A DNA stretch of 62,390 bases. Origin: Nitriliruptoraceae bacterium (GTDB lineage: Bacteria > Actinomycetota > Nitriliruptoria > Nitriliruptorales > Nitriliruptoraceae). Every line of letters begins with the position of its first letter. Within the stretch, counting starts at the first letter, position 1. The position numbers and the translations under genes were made by a program. This document shows positions 44,683-53,818 of the stretch, one piece after another. The notes below the pieces were generated by a model. It was not told where the DNA came from. It saw nothing but the letters and a program-made list of their open reading frames with translations, and did not search any database. The DNA is taken from NCBI GenBank assembly GCA_018401275.1, contig JAGYKW010000008.1, positions 1 through 62,390 of the forward strand, given 5' to 3'.

Positions 44683-45662
44683 TGTCGATCGCGGACGGCC
44701 GCGCATCGGTCGGGTTCGGTGTCATCGGTGCCGGATCGATGGTCGCTGAGCTCGCCGTGCTGCCGGCCCTCGACGTCAGCGATCGAGCTCATCTCGTGGG
44801 GATGTGCTCGCTCGGCGGTTCCTCGTCAGGCCGCTGGGACGACCGCGCGCTCCCGAGCTACGACGACGTCATCGAGCATCCCGACGTCGAGGTCGTCTAC
44901 GTCCCGCTGCCCAACGCGATGCACGGCGAGTGGGTCGCTCGGGCGGCCGCTGCGGGCAAGCACGTGCTGTGCGAGAAGCCGCTCGCCCGCGACGCTGCTG
45001 AGGCGCGAGCGATGGCGGAGACGTGCGAGCAGGCGGGAGTGATGCTCGCCGAGGCGTGGATGACCCCGTTCGATCCGCGGTGGCGGGCGACCTTCGGTCT
45101 GGTCGACGACGGGCTCATCGGTGACGTCACGCGCATCGAGGCGCGGTTCACCTTCACGATCGGTGCGGACCGTGCCGACAACTACCGGTGGTCCTCCGCA
45201 CTCGGGGGAGGGGCGCTGCTCGACGTCGGCATCTACTGCCTCGGCGGTCCGGTGCGGCTGTGGGGGTCCGACCCGCAGACCATCGACGCCACCCGGGTCG
45301 CGGCGCCGTCGGGCGTCGACGCCCGCAGCGATGCCCGGCTGACCTGGCCGGGTGGACGCACCGCACTCATCACCTGCTCGTTCGTCGACGCCGAGCAGCA
45401 GCTGCTGCGCGTGATCGGTGAGCGGGGGACGCTGCAGCTCGATGACGTCGCGCACACGGGCGGCGTCGCGGCCACGGCGATCCGACACACCGCGGTGGAC
45501 GGCACCGAGCGCATCATCACCGTCGAGGGCGGTGATCCGTACCGCGCGATGATCGACGCGTTCGCCGCGTCGGTGCGAGGGGATGCGGTCTGGCCCCGTC
45601 CGGTCGAGGACAGCGCACGGATGCTCGCCCTGCTCGACCGGATCCGTCAGGCCGCCGCATGA
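44682..45662 (+). CDS. Gfo/Idh/MocA family oxidoreductase
   Basis: A 326-aa NAD(P)-dependent oxidoreductase of standard layout: FGVIGAGSM near 10-18, the catalytic Lys of CEKPLARD near 97-104, and WSSALGGGALLDVGIYCL in the C-terminal domain, as in sugar or cyclitol dehydrogenases. It is translationally coupled on both sides, so it works with the fused Gfo/Idh enzyme and the hydrolase. Substrate unknown. Confidence 0.9.
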   Translation: MSIADGRASVGFGVIGAGSMVAELAVLPALDVSDRAHLVGMCSLGGSSSGRWDDRALPSYDDVIEHPDVEVVYVPLPNAMHGEWVARAAAAGKHVLCEKPLARDAAEARAMAETCEQAGVMLAEAWMTPFDPRWRATFGLVDDGLIGDVTRIEARFTFTIGADRADNYRWSSALGGGALLDVGIYCLGGPVRLWGSDPQTIDATRVAAPSGVDARSDARLTWPGGRTALITCSFVDAEQQLLRVIGERGTLQLDDVAHTGGVAATAIRHTAVDGTERIITVEGGDPYRAMIDAFAASVRGDAVWPRPVEDSARMLALLDRIRQAAA

Positions 45663-46642
45663 CGGGCGCGGAGAAGATTGGGCCGCGGCCGGTGCGGCAT
45701 GCACTGCCCTCGGGCGTCGAGCTGCACGCGCTGCACTGGGACCCGCCGTCACGCGCCACGCCGCTGCTGCGACCGTGGCTGCTCGTCCATGGTCTCGCGT
45801 CCAACGCGCGCCTGTGGGACGGGGTCGCGTGGCGTCTCGCGCAGCAGGGGCATCCGGTCGTGGCCGTCGATCAACGCGGGCACGGTCACTCGTCCAAGCC
45901 GGACGACGGCTTCGACATGGGCACCGTCGCCGATGACCTGCGGCTGCTCATCGAGGACCTCGGTTGGTCCCAGCCGATGGTCGCCGGCCAGTCGTGGGGC
46001 GGCAACGTCGTGCTCGAGCTGGCGCACCGTCATCCGCTCGCCGTCTCGGGCATCGCGTGCATCGATGGCGGCCTGATCGAGCTCCGGCAGCGCTTCCCCG
46101 ACTGGGAGGACGCCCGGACGGTGATGGCGCCTCCTCGCCTGCTCGGCACACCCATCGAGCACGTCCGCGCCTGGCTCGAGCAGAGCGCGTCGGACTGGCC
46201 GGAGGAGGGGCGGCTCGGGCAGCTGGCCAACTTCGAGGTCCGCAGCGACGGCACCATCGCGCCATGGCTGACCTTCGAGCGCCACATCAAGGTCCTGCGC
46301 GGACTGTGGGAGCACTCGCCTTCCGTGATCTGCTCGGCGATCACCGCACCGGTGCTGCTGGTGACCGCGGACACGGGGAACGCGGACTGGTCCGCCTCGA
46401 AGGCCGCTGCCGTCGAGGCGGCGCTGGCCGTCCTGCCGCAGAGTCGAGCGGAGTGGTTCCATGGCGCGCATCACGACGTCCATGCCCAGCACCCCGAGGC
46501 CGTGGCGCTGCTGCTGCACCGAGCGGTGACCGAGCCCGACTTCTTCCGGTCCGATGGCGGGTCCGATGTCCGGTCCGATGTCCGGTCCGATGTCCGGTCC
46601 GATGGCGGGTCCGATGACGCGACGCGAAGGCCTCCGACGTGA
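45659..46642 (+). CDS. Alpha/beta hydrolase
   Basis: A 327-aa alpha/beta hydrolase. VHGLASNARLW near 43-53 gives the oxyanion region, GQSWGGN the Ser elbow near 110-116, and AHHDVHAQHP near 275 the histidine. The last 30 residues are RSDV/GGSD repeats from a 12-bp minisatellite and are probably not part of the fold. It overlaps its neighbours by ATGA and GTGA. Substrate unknown. Confidence 0.88.
   Translation: MTGAEKIGPRPVRHALPSGVELHALHWDPPSRATPLLRPWLLVHGLASNARLWDGVAWRLAQQGHPVVAVDQRGHGHSSKPDDGFDMGTVADDLRLLIEDLGWSQPMVAGQSWGGNVVLELAHRHPLAVSGIACIDGGLIELRQRFPDWEDARTVMAPPRLLGTPIEHVRAWLEQSASDWPEEGRLGQLANFEVRSDGTIAPWLTFERHIKVLRGLWEHSPSVICSAITAPVLLVTADTGNADWSASKAAAVEAALAVLPQSRAEWFHGAHHDVHAQHPEAVALLLHRAVTEPDFFRSDGGSDVRSDVRSDVRSDGGSDDATRRPPT
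46548..46619. repeat. 12-bp tandem repeat, six copies, in hydrolase 3' end
   Basis: GGTCCGATGNNN occurs six times at exact 12-base steps from 46548, where NNN is TCC or GCG in the first five copies. It encodes the RSDV/GGSD tail. Confidence 0.92.
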
Positions 46643-47961
46643 CCACGCTCCCACGACTGCTCGTCATCATGGGGTCCGGTGAGACGGCGCCGACCATGAA
46701 GGCGGTCCACCGCGCCGTGTTCGATCGGATCGCTGCGGTCACCGGCGGGAAGGTCGATGCGGTCCTCATCGACACCCCGTTCGGCTTCCAGGAGAACGCG
46801 CCGACGCTCGCGGCCAAGACGGTCGAGTACTTCATGGACACGGCCGAGCGTCACGTCGAGATCGCAGGACTCGGGCGCACCGACACGGGTGACGTCGTCG
46901 CCGTCGAGACCGCGATCGCGCGCATCCGCGCCGCCGACTGGGTCTTCGCCGGCCCCGGGAGTCCCACGTTCGCGTTGGAGCAATGGCGCGGCACCGTCCT
47001 GCCCGACACGCTCGCGGACAAGCTGCGCCCCGGTGGTCCGGGCGGGGCCGTCGTCTTCTCCTCGGCCGCTGCGCTGACGCTCGGGCGCGCGACGATCCCG
47101 GTGTACGAGATCTACAAGGCCGGTCATGACCCGTTCTGGCTCGACGGGCTCGACCTGCTCACGCCGCTCGGACTGCCGGTCGCCGTCATCCCGCACTACG
47201 ACAACAAGGATGGGGGGAACCACGACACGAGCAAGTGCTTCCTCGGCGAGCGTCGTCTGCGCATCATGGAGGCCGAGCTGCCCGACGACGTGTTCGTCCT
47301 CGGGGTCGACGAGCACACGGGCGTGATCATCGACCTCGACGCGGAGACCGCTGAGGTCGTGGGCAGGGGCGGGGTGACGCTGCGCAGCGATGGCGCGTCG
47401 GTCCGCATCGAGGCCGGCACGACCGTGGCGCTCGAGGTCCTGCGTTCGGGCGGCGGGGATCATGCAGCACCGATCGTCGCGGACGCGACGGGTGGAGGTG
47501 GTGCGGCCGCGGAGCTCGCCGTCGCATCGAGCGGCGTGAGCGACGAGGTGCCGTCGCTGCGAGCGGTGACGGCCCGTCTGGAGGAGGCCTTCGATGTCGC
47601 GCTCGGTGCGCGCGACGCCGACGCGGCCGTCGCCGCGCTGCTGACCCTCGAGGCGGCGATCGTCGAGTGGTCCCGCGACACGCTGCAGGGCGACGACCTC
47701 GACCGGGCCCGTGCCGCGCTGCGCGCGATGATCGTGCGCCTGGGTGCGGTCGCGACGGACGGGGTGCGCGACATGCGTGACGTGCTCGGGCCGGTCGTCG
47801 AGGCGGCCCTGGCCGCGCGTGTCACCGCGCGCGCGGACAAGGCGTTCGGCGTGTCCGACGCGATCCGCGACAACCTGACCGCCGCCGGCATCGAGGTCCG
47901 CGACACGCCCGAGGGCGTCGAGTGGTTGGTGCTGGACCCGTCGGACGACGGGAGCCGCTGA
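46639..47961 (+). CDS. Peptidase S51-like protein fused to a CysRS-type C-terminal domain
   Basis: A 440-aa protein. Residues 1-235 form a class I GATase/peptidase S51-like fold (LLVIMGSGETAPTM, FAGPGSPTFALEQW, VVFSSAAALTLG), as in cyanophycinase relatives; the usual Ser-Ala-Gly elbow reads SSAA. After a linker (about 255-300), residues 303-435 match the C-terminal helical domain of cysteinyl-tRNA synthetase: a helix with AVAALLTLEAAIVEW, then RADKAFGVSDAIRDNL, GIEVRDTPEGVEWLV. No synthetase catalytic domain is present. The start is GTG 46639, overlapping the hydrolase stop. Function unknown; the tail may bind tRNA. Confidence 0.82.
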   Translation: MTTLPRLLVIMGSGETAPTMKAVHRAVFDRIAAVTGGKVDAVLIDTPFGFQENAPTLAAKTVEYFMDTAERHVEIAGLGRTDTGDVVAVETAIARIRAADWVFAGPGSPTFALEQWRGTVLPDTLADKLRPGGPGGAVVFSSAAALTLGRATIPVYEIYKAGHDPFWLDGLDLLTPLGLPVAVIPHYDNKDGGNHDTSKCFLGERRLRIMEAELPDDVFVLGVDEHTGVIIDLDAETAEVVGRGGVTLRSDGASVRIEAGTTVALEVLRSGGGDHAAPIVADATGGGGAAAELAVASSGVSDEVPSLRAVTARLEEAFDVALGARDADAAVAALLTLEAAIVEWSRDTLQGDDLDRARAALRAMIVRLGAVATDGVRDMRDVLGPVVEAALAARVTARADKAFGVSDAIRDNLTAAGIEVRDTPEGVEWLVLDPSDDGSR

Positions 47962-48092
47962 GGACGTCGGGTGGCGACCGTTCGGACGGACGCGAGCCGT
48001 TCGTCCGCTGTTCATCTCCTCGTCGCTGAGGATGCGTGGCTCGGCTCGGGCGGGGCCTTACATTCGCCGCGTGTCCCCATCCGAGCTCACGC

Positions 48093-48123
48093 GACGCCGC
48101 CCCGGTCCTTCCGGGGCGGCGTC
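48093..48123 (+). terminator. Strong GC hairpin terminator
   Basis: GACGCCGCCCCGG (48093-48105) pairs perfectly with 48111-48123 around a five-base TCCTT loop and is followed by GTTGCTT. It ends the transcript from 46639 or, if transcription starts at TACATT (48059-48064), could act as an attenuator for phoH. The 239-base gap (47962-48200) holds nothing else I can name. Confidence 0.75.
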
Positions 48124-48200
48124 GTTGCTTCCCGGCAGCCCTAGTCCTTCGGCGATCGCCGTCGCGCGGACGATCCGTGCTCTCCCGACATGAGGTGACC

Positions 48201-49631
48201 ATGACACCCGACGCCACCGCAGTGCTCACGAGCGACCGGACCTCGAAGGACCGGACCGCGACGAATGGTGACCGGGCACGCGTCGAGCCGGTCGCGGGCG
48301 TCGTGGTGCTCGACACGTGTGTGCTGCTGGCCGATCCGCATGCGCTCGAACGCTTCCGGGGCGCGGATGTCGTCGTGCCGCTGGTCGTCATCGAGGAGCT
48401 CGATCGCAAGAAGAGCGACCCGGACGACATCGGGCGCAACGCACGCGTCGCGCTGCGCCGGATCGAGGAGCTTCGGGTGAGCTCGGGAGGTGGGCTCCGC
48501 GACGCGTGGCCCGTCCCCGGTGGCGGCAGCGTGCGCGTCGAGGCCAACATGGTCGACGTCGAACTGCCGGGCTACCTCGCGCGCGAGAAGCCCGACCATC
48601 GCATCCTCGCGGTCGCGCTCGGGCTGGGTGCGACGCTCGTCACGAAGGACGCGGCCCTGCGCATCAAGGGCAGCCAGCTCGGCGTCGCCGTCGACGACTA
48701 CCGCGGGGACACCGCGCGCGTCGAGGAGCACCACTCGGGCGTCGTCGAGCTGCGCGTCCCGAGCGACGTCGTCGACGAGCTGCACCGCGAGCGCCGTGTC
48801 CTGCTCGAGCCGGAGCTCGGTGTCGCGGAGGACGGGGGGCCGCTGTGGCACAACGCCTGCCTGGTCCTCCGTGGCCCGGGGTCCGGATCAGCCCTGGGGC
48901 GCGTCGTGGGTCTCGAGGACGACGGGTCCGTGCTCGTGAGGCGTGTCGGCACGCCACGGGACGTGTTCGGTGTCGAGCCGCGCGACGTCCGGCAGACGTT
49001 CGCGCTCGATCTGCTCCTCGATCCTGCGGTCCCGTGCGTGTCGTTGATGGGCCTCGCAGGGACGGGGAAGACGTTCCTCGCGCTCGCCGCCGGGCTCGAG
49101 CTCACGACGGTCGGGCGCGTCCATCGACGCATGTCCGTCTACCGGCCGCTGGTCGCCGTCGGGCGCAACGAGGTCGGCTACCTGCCCGGGGACCTCGAGG
49201 AGAAGCTCGCTCCGTGGATGGCGGCCGTGCACGACAACCTCTATGCGTTGCTGCGGCGGGGCGACGGGTCGTCGCCGCGGGAGCAGCGTTCGGTGCAGCA
49301 GGCGATCAGGGAACTGATGGACCGTGGACAGCTCGATCTGGGTGCGATCACCTACCTGCGGGGCCGCTCCATCACCGACGAGTTCGTCATCGTCGATGAG
49401 GCGCAGAACATCGAGCTGTCCGCGCTGAAGGTCGTGCTGACCCGAATAGGCGAGGGGTCGAAGCTCGTGTTCTGCGGTGACCTCGGTCAGGTCGACAATC
49501 CGTACATCTCGCCGTTCGGCGGGATGGCAGCGCTCATCGACAAGCTGCGAGGCTCGCCGCTCTTCGGGCACGTGACGCTCAACAAGGGCGTGCGCTCACC
49601 TCTTGCAGAGCAGGCCGCCACCCTGTTCTGA
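48201..49631 (+). CDS. PIN-PhoH protein (PhoH2-like RNA helicase/RNase)
   Basis: A 476-aa protein. An N-terminal PIN RNase domain (about 30-180) has acidic residues in VVLDTCVLLADP, VIEELDRKK and LVTKDAALR. It is joined to a C-terminal PhoH ATPase (about 260-476) with Walker A GLAGTGKT, FVIVDEAQN and FCGDLGQVDNPY. The mycobacterial homologue PhoH2 unwinds and cuts RNA. ATG 48201 has GAGGTGA just before it; the longer frame upstream crosses the terminator. It is monocistronic here. Confidence 0.9.
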   Translation: MTPDATAVLTSDRTSKDRTATNGDRARVEPVAGVVVLDTCVLLADPHALERFRGADVVVPLVVIEELDRKKSDPDDIGRNARVALRRIEELRVSSGGGLRDAWPVPGGGSVRVEANMVDVELPGYLAREKPDHRILAVALGLGATLVTKDAALRIKGSQLGVAVDDYRGDTARVEEHHSGVVELRVPSDVVDELHRERRVLLEPELGVAEDGGPLWHNACLVLRGPGSGSALGRVVGLEDDGSVLVRRVGTPRDVFGVEPRDVRQTFALDLLLDPAVPCVSLMGLAGTGKTFLALAAGLELTTVGRVHRRMSVYRPLVAVGRNEVGYLPGDLEEKLAPWMAAVHDNLYALLRRGDGSSPREQRSVQQAIRELMDRGQLDLGAITYLRGRSITDEFVIVDEAQNIELSALKVVLTRIGEGSKLVFCGDLGQVDNPYISPFGGMAALIDKLRGSPLFGHVTLNKGVRSPLAEQAATLF

Positions 49632-49777
49632 CGCCCCACGCGCCGTCGCCATCGCACGATGCTCTGCGAACGTTCACCCGGGCGTCGGTCCGACGTCATG
49701 GGAATGCCACCGATGTGGTTTCCACTGCGTCCATCGCGTCGTCGGTATCCGGCCGGCATGCGATGACGGAGGTTCAC

Positions 49778-50578
49778 GTGGCTGACGGGCCGCTCCTCGA
49801 GCTCCGACCGGCGATGTCGACGGACCTGCCCGACATCGCCCGCATCTTCTCCGCGACCGTGCTGCTGGGTGCGCCGCTCGTCATCCGTGGCGCTGCGATG
49901 ACGCGCTATCGCGCGCTCTGTCTCGACTGGTATGCGACCGCAGCGGACGACGGTGGCGGCATCGTCGCGCTCGAGGACGGCGTGGTCCGCGGCTACCTCC
50001 TTCACTGCCTCGACCAGGACGCGTTCATGCGCTGGCAGCGCGGCGCGGCGGTCCGATGGGTCTCCGGAGAGATCCTTGCCGCGCTGTGCGGACGCCGGAC
50101 CTTCTCCGAGCTGCGGTTCCTCGGCCTGCGACTCCTCGACGGCCTCCGCTCGCTGCGCACCGTGTCCGAACCGCCGTACCCCGCGCATGCCCACTTCAAC
50201 CTCGACCCCGAGGTCCGCGGCCGCTCGACCGGCCACCGGCTCGCGGCCGCGATGGATGAGCTCGTCGCCGCGCGCGGACTCGACGGGTGGTTCGGCGAGA
50301 TGAACCTGCCCGAGGGCTTCCCGACGGACGCACTGGAACGGGCCGGCGCCGTGCTCGGACACCGGCAGCGCAACGCCACCCTGAGCGCGCTCACGGGCAT
50401 GACGGTGTGGCGCACGACGGTCATGCGGCCGCTCGCCGAGCGGACGGACGCGTTCCTCGTGCGGGCTGAGGTGACCGAGGCCAAGGATGGCGCCAAGGAC
50501 GGCGCCAAGGACGGCGTCAGGGATGGCGTCACGCAGGAGCACCCGGAGCCGGCGCGCATCCCCGAGGTGGTCGGCTGA
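49778..50578 (+). CDS. GNAT-like acetyltransferase
   Basis: A 266-aa protein with a GNAT-like fold: LELRPAMSTDLPDIARIF at the start and HFNLDPEVRGRSTGHRLAAA near 147-166, the acetyl-CoA loop region. GTG 49778 is chosen because GGAGG sits five bases before it; ATG 49763 is the alternative. The C-terminus carries AKDG repeats from a 12-bp unit. It is the first of ten coupled genes (49778-58795) that look like a glycolipid pathway. The acceptor is unknown. The 146 bases upstream hold no clear promoter. Confidence 0.75.
   Translation: MADGPLLELRPAMSTDLPDIARIFSATVLLGAPLVIRGAAMTRYRALCLDWYATAADDGGGIVALEDGVVRGYLLHCLDQDAFMRWQRGAAVRWVSGEILAALCGRRTFSELRFLGLRLLDGLRSLRTVSEPPYPAHAHFNLDPEVRGRSTGHRLAAAMDELVAARGLDGWFGEMNLPEGFPTDALERAGAVLGHRQRNATLSALTGMTVWRTTVMRPLAERTDAFLVRAEVTEAKDGAKDGAKDGVRDGVTQEHPEPARIPEVVG
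50480..50527. repeat. 12-bp tandem repeat, four copies, in acetyltransferase 3' end
   Basis: GCCAAGGACGGC-like units start at 50480, 50492, 50504 and 50516 and encode AKDG/VRDG repeats. Confidence 0.88.
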
Positions 50579-51723
50579 TGCACGTCCTCATCGCGACCGA
50601 GTCGTTCCTGCCCAGCGTGAACGGGGTCGCACGCAGCGTCGCGACCATCAGTCGCGAGCTCATCGCGCGCGGTCACCGCGTCACGATCGTCGCGCCGGCA
50701 CCCGGGCCGGATGAGTATGACGGCGCCGAGGTCATCCGGCTGCGCTCGATGCGGGTCCCCGGCTTCCGCACGTTCCCGCTCGGGCTCGCCGGCTCGGGCC
50801 TGACGGAGCGGATCGCTGCGCTCGCCCCTGACGTGATCCACCTCGCCTCACCGTTCGTGGTCGGAGCGGCCGCGGGCCAGGTGGCGCGCACGCTCCGCAT
50901 CCCCATCGTCGCCGTCTACCAGACCGACGTCGCCGGGTTCGCGTCGCAGTATCGGCTCGGTCCGCTCGGTCGCATGGCCTGGTCCCGGTTGCGCACCATC
51001 CACTCGCTCGCCGACGTGACGCTCGCTCCGTCCTCCGCTGCGATGGAGGACCTCGCCCGTCATGGTGTGGAGCGTCTCGCGCTCTGGCCACGCGGCGTCG
51101 ACGTCGATGCGTTCTCGCCGCACCATCGTGCCCGTCCTCCTCACGCGGCGGGTCGCACCCTCAGGATCGGCTACGTGGGTCGACTCGCCCGCGAGAAGCA
51201 GCTGCATCTGCTCGCGGGGCTCGACCGCCTCGATGGCGCGGAGCTCGTCATCGTCGGGGACGGACCGACCCGCAGGGAGCTCGAGCGGCGTCTGCCAGGG
51301 GCGACGTTCACCGGCGTGCTGCAGGGTGCGGCCCTCTCGCGCGCCTACGCGGACCTCGACGTGTTCGTCCACCCCGGACTCCACGAGACGTTCTGCCAGG
51401 CCGTGCAGGAAGCCCTCGCTGCCGGCGTCCCGGTCGTCGCACCAGGTTCGGGCGGTCCGCTCGACCTGGTGACGAACGGCGTCAACGGACTGCTCGTCGA
51501 CCCGGCCCGCGAGGGGCTGGGTGCACGCCTGCGCGCCGCCGCCGCAGGCCTCGTCACCGACCACGAGCTGCGATCACGCCTCGCCGACGCAGCCCGCCCG
51601 AGCGTGCGACATCGCACCTGGTACGCGGTGCTCGACGAGCTGGAACTGCACTACGCCGAGGTCACCGGGCGCCGACCGGTCGTCGCCGGGCGAGTCCGCC
51701 ATGTCGCTGGAGGTCGCGCCTGA
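50578..51723 (+). CDS. GT4 glycosyltransferase, MgtA-like alpha-mannosyltransferase
   Basis: A 381-aa GT-B glycosyltransferase of family 4. The acceptor-side start is LIATESFLPSVNGVARSV, and the donor-side motif is HPGLHETFCQAVQEALAAG, with the two spaced glutamates of GT4. The likely acidic-lipid contact YQTDVAGFASQY near 116-127 is typical of actinobacterial MgtA/GDP-mannose-dependent enzymes that mannosylate a glycolipid. It overlaps the acetyltransferase stop (TGATG). The donor is inferred. Confidence 0.88.
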   Translation: MHVLIATESFLPSVNGVARSVATISRELIARGHRVTIVAPAPGPDEYDGAEVIRLRSMRVPGFRTFPLGLAGSGLTERIAALAPDVIHLASPFVVGAAAGQVARTLRIPIVAVYQTDVAGFASQYRLGPLGRMAWSRLRTIHSLADVTLAPSSAAMEDLARHGVERLALWPRGVDVDAFSPHHRARPPHAAGRTLRIGYVGRLAREKQLHLLAGLDRLDGAELVIVGDGPTRRELERRLPGATFTGVLQGAALSRAYADLDVFVHPGLHETFCQAVQEALAAGVPVVAPGSGGPLDLVTNGVNGLLVDPAREGLGARLRAAAAGLVTDHELRSRLADAARPSVRHRTWYAVLDELELHYAEVTGRRPVVAGRVRHVAGGRA

Positions 51724-52985
51724 TGCGCATCGTGAGGATCGCGAACTTCGTCACGCCGGTCTCCGGCGGCGTGCGGACCGCACTCGCCCATCTCGCTCGC
51801 GAGTACCGCGTGCGCGGCATCGACCCCGTGCTCGTCATCCCAGGACCCGCGGATGCACGGCACGACGGCCCCGACGGCACCATCATCACGCTCGCGTCGC
51901 CGCGCCTGCCGGGGACGACCTACCACATGCTCGTCGACCGCAGCCGCCTCAAGCATGCCGTGCGCAGGCTCGAGCCGGACGCCGTCGAGGTCCATGACCG
52001 CTTCACGCTGCCGTGGGTCGCGACCTGGCTGCGCCGCCACCGCGTCCCCGTCCTCCTCATGGTCCACGAGCGGCTCCGCACACCACTGCGCGCGTTCGCG
52101 CATCTGCCCGATCACGCGGCGGACCGGGCGGAGGCGATCGCGAACCGTCGCCTCGTCGAGGAGGTCGGAGCGGTGGTGGTCGCGAGCCGCAGCGTCGCGC
52201 GGACGTTCCCATCCGGAGGGGCGATGGTCGTCCCGCTCGGGGTCGACCGGACCCTGTTCCCCCCGCGTTCCATCCGCAGCGACGATGGCACGCTCCGTCT
52301 CGCGCTCGTCGGTCGGCTCTCACCGGAGAAGGCGCCGCTCCTCGCGGTCGACACCGCGACCCTGCTCGTCGGGCGCGGTCACGACGTACATCTCGACGTG
52401 GTCGGCACCGGCCCGCTCGCGCGACGCGCTGCGCGTCGAGCTCCCTGGTACCGGTCGACGTTCCACGGGCACGTCGCGCAGGACGAGGTCGCACGCATCG
52501 TGCGTGACGCGGACGTCCTCCTCGCCCCGTGCCCCACCGAGGCGTTCGGTCTCGCTGCACTCGAGGCGCTCGCGTCCGGCGTGCCCGTCGTCGCACATCG
52601 TGACGGCGCCGTGCCGGAGCTGCTCGATCTCACCGGGGACGATCCGGCGACCGGCGCGTCCGCGCCCGGCTCGGACTTCGACCCACGTCGTCGGTCGCCG
52701 CACGTCGGCGCGGCCGGCGCAGTTGCCGACGGGTTCGCCCGCGACTTCGTCGGCGCCGTCGAGGCGCTCCTCGAGGTCCCCGAACCGCGACGGCGTGAGG
52801 CCGCGATCGGACGCGCGGCGCTGCATACGTGGCGTGCGACCGCGGATGGGCTGCTCGCGGCGCTCGGGATCCCCGCACCCGCACCCGCGCCCGCACCCGC
52901 CCCTGCTCGCACCGCGCCTGCGCAGAGCGACGCGGAGACCCCCCGGGCCCTCGACCACGCTGCCACCCCGTCGTCGGTCCGCTGA
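51723..52985 (+). CDS. GT4 glycosyltransferase
   Basis: A 420-aa GT-B family 4 glycosyltransferase: FVTPVSGGVRTALAHLA at the N-terminus and PTEAFGLAALEALASGVPVV near 264-283 with the donor-binding glutamates. The middle VGRLSPEKAPLLAVDT is a GT4 hallmark. The last 40 residues are a PAPAPAPAP-type low-complexity tail from a 6-bp repeat (52875-52902). Likely it adds the next sugar after the MgtA-like enzyme. TGATG overlaps both sides. Confidence 0.87.
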   Translation: MRIVRIANFVTPVSGGVRTALAHLAREYRVRGIDPVLVIPGPADARHDGPDGTIITLASPRLPGTTYHMLVDRSRLKHAVRRLEPDAVEVHDRFTLPWVATWLRRHRVPVLLMVHERLRTPLRAFAHLPDHAADRAEAIANRRLVEEVGAVVVASRSVARTFPSGGAMVVPLGVDRTLFPPRSIRSDDGTLRLALVGRLSPEKAPLLAVDTATLLVGRGHDVHLDVVGTGPLARRAARRAPWYRSTFHGHVAQDEVARIVRDADVLLAPCPTEAFGLAALEALASGVPVVAHRDGAVPELLDLTGDDPATGASAPGSDFDPRRRSPHVGAAGAVADGFARDFVGAVEALLEVPEPRRREAAIGRAALHTWRATADGLLAALGIPAPAPAPAPAPARTAPAQSDAETPRALDHAATPSSVR

Positions 52986-53818
52986 TGGGCGCGGGTCGCG
53001 TGGTCGCTCCGACGCGCCATGCGCTGCTGCGTCGTGTGGCCCGGTCCGCACCACGTCCGCCGGAGCGCCTGCTCCCGGCGATGCTCGAGATCGCCGCGTC
53101 CCTCTCCTCCTCGGGTCCGTCGCTGCTGCCGCCCGCGGCGCGCCGCGTCCTCGTCCTCGTCCCGCACCCTGACGACGAGGCGATCGGTGCCGGCGGCCTG
53201 ATGGCGCTGCTCGCCGCTCGCGGTGCGCGCGTCGATGCGCTGCTCGCCACCGACGGTGAGGCGACGATCGGGTCCGCGCTCCCGCCCGAGGAGATCGCGC
53301 GTCGTCGTCGTTCGGAGTTCACGGCGTCGGTCGCGCTCCTCGGCGCGCACGTCGCCGCGACGCTCGGGCTCGCGGATGGTGCGCTCGCGCAGCATCGCGA
53401 CGAGCTCGTCGAGCATGTCCACGCAGCGATCGGCAGGGCCCGACCCGACCTGGTGCTCGCGCCGTGGCCGCTCGACGGACACCCCGATCACCGTGCGGTC
53501 GCGGAGGTCGCGGCCGAGGCGCTGCTGCTCGACGGCTGGTCCTCGGGCGGGGGAGCGTCACCGGCGCTGTGGACCTACGAGGTCCACACCCCGATCCACG
53601 CGCCGACGCACATCGTCGACGTCACCGACCACCTCGAGCAGAAGCGCGCCGCGCTCGAGGTGCACCTGACGGCCGCTGGCGCGTTCGACCTCACCGCATG
53701 CCTCGGCCTCGCACGCTGGCGCTCGCTCGCCACGCGCGCGGGACGAGGGGCGGCGGAGGCGTACCTCGAGATCGATCCGGCGACGCTGCTGCGTCTTTCA
53801 GGGGAGGTCGCACCGTGA
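52985..53818 (+). CDS. PIG-L family (GlcNAc) deacetylase
   Basis: A 277-aa zinc-dependent deacetylase of the LmbE/PIG-L family. The metal site is the PHPDDEAIGAG motif near 61-71, with a second histidine in DGHPDHRAV. It starts at ATG 52985 overlapping the GT4 stop. Relatives include MshB of mycothiol synthesis, but the setting between glycosyltransferases and lipid enzymes suggests removal of an acetyl group from a GlcNAc-containing glycolipid, which is inference. Confidence 0.9.
   Translation: MGAGRVVAPTRHALLRRVARSAPRPPERLLPAMLEIAASLSSSGPSLLPPAARRVLVLVPHPDDEAIGAGGLMALLAARGARVDALLATDGEATIGSALPPEEIARRRRSEFTASVALLGAHVAATLGLADGALAQHRDELVEHVHAAIGRARPDLVLAPWPLDGHPDHRAVAEVAAEALLLDGWSSGGGASPALWTYEVHTPIHAPTHIVDVTDHLEQKRAALEVHLTAAGAFDLTACLGLARWRSLATRAGRGAAEAYLEIDPATLLRLSGEVAP

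Noticed and set aside
43060-45662. NAD-dependent sulfoquinovosidase (GH188) for one of the Gfo/Idh proteins
   Set aside because: GH188 enzymes share this fold, but the genes are 34 kb from the sulfosugar locus and I saw no motif tying them to glycoside cleavage.
46548-46619. CRISPR array
   Set aside because: The repeat units are contiguous 12-mers inside a coding frame with no spacers.
48036-48200. N-terminal extension of the PIN-PhoH protein
   Set aside because: It would translate through a strong terminator hairpin and has no family match.
48040-48200. Riboswitch before the PhoH gene
   Set aside because: Apart from the terminator hairpin I could not match the leader to a known riboswitch core.
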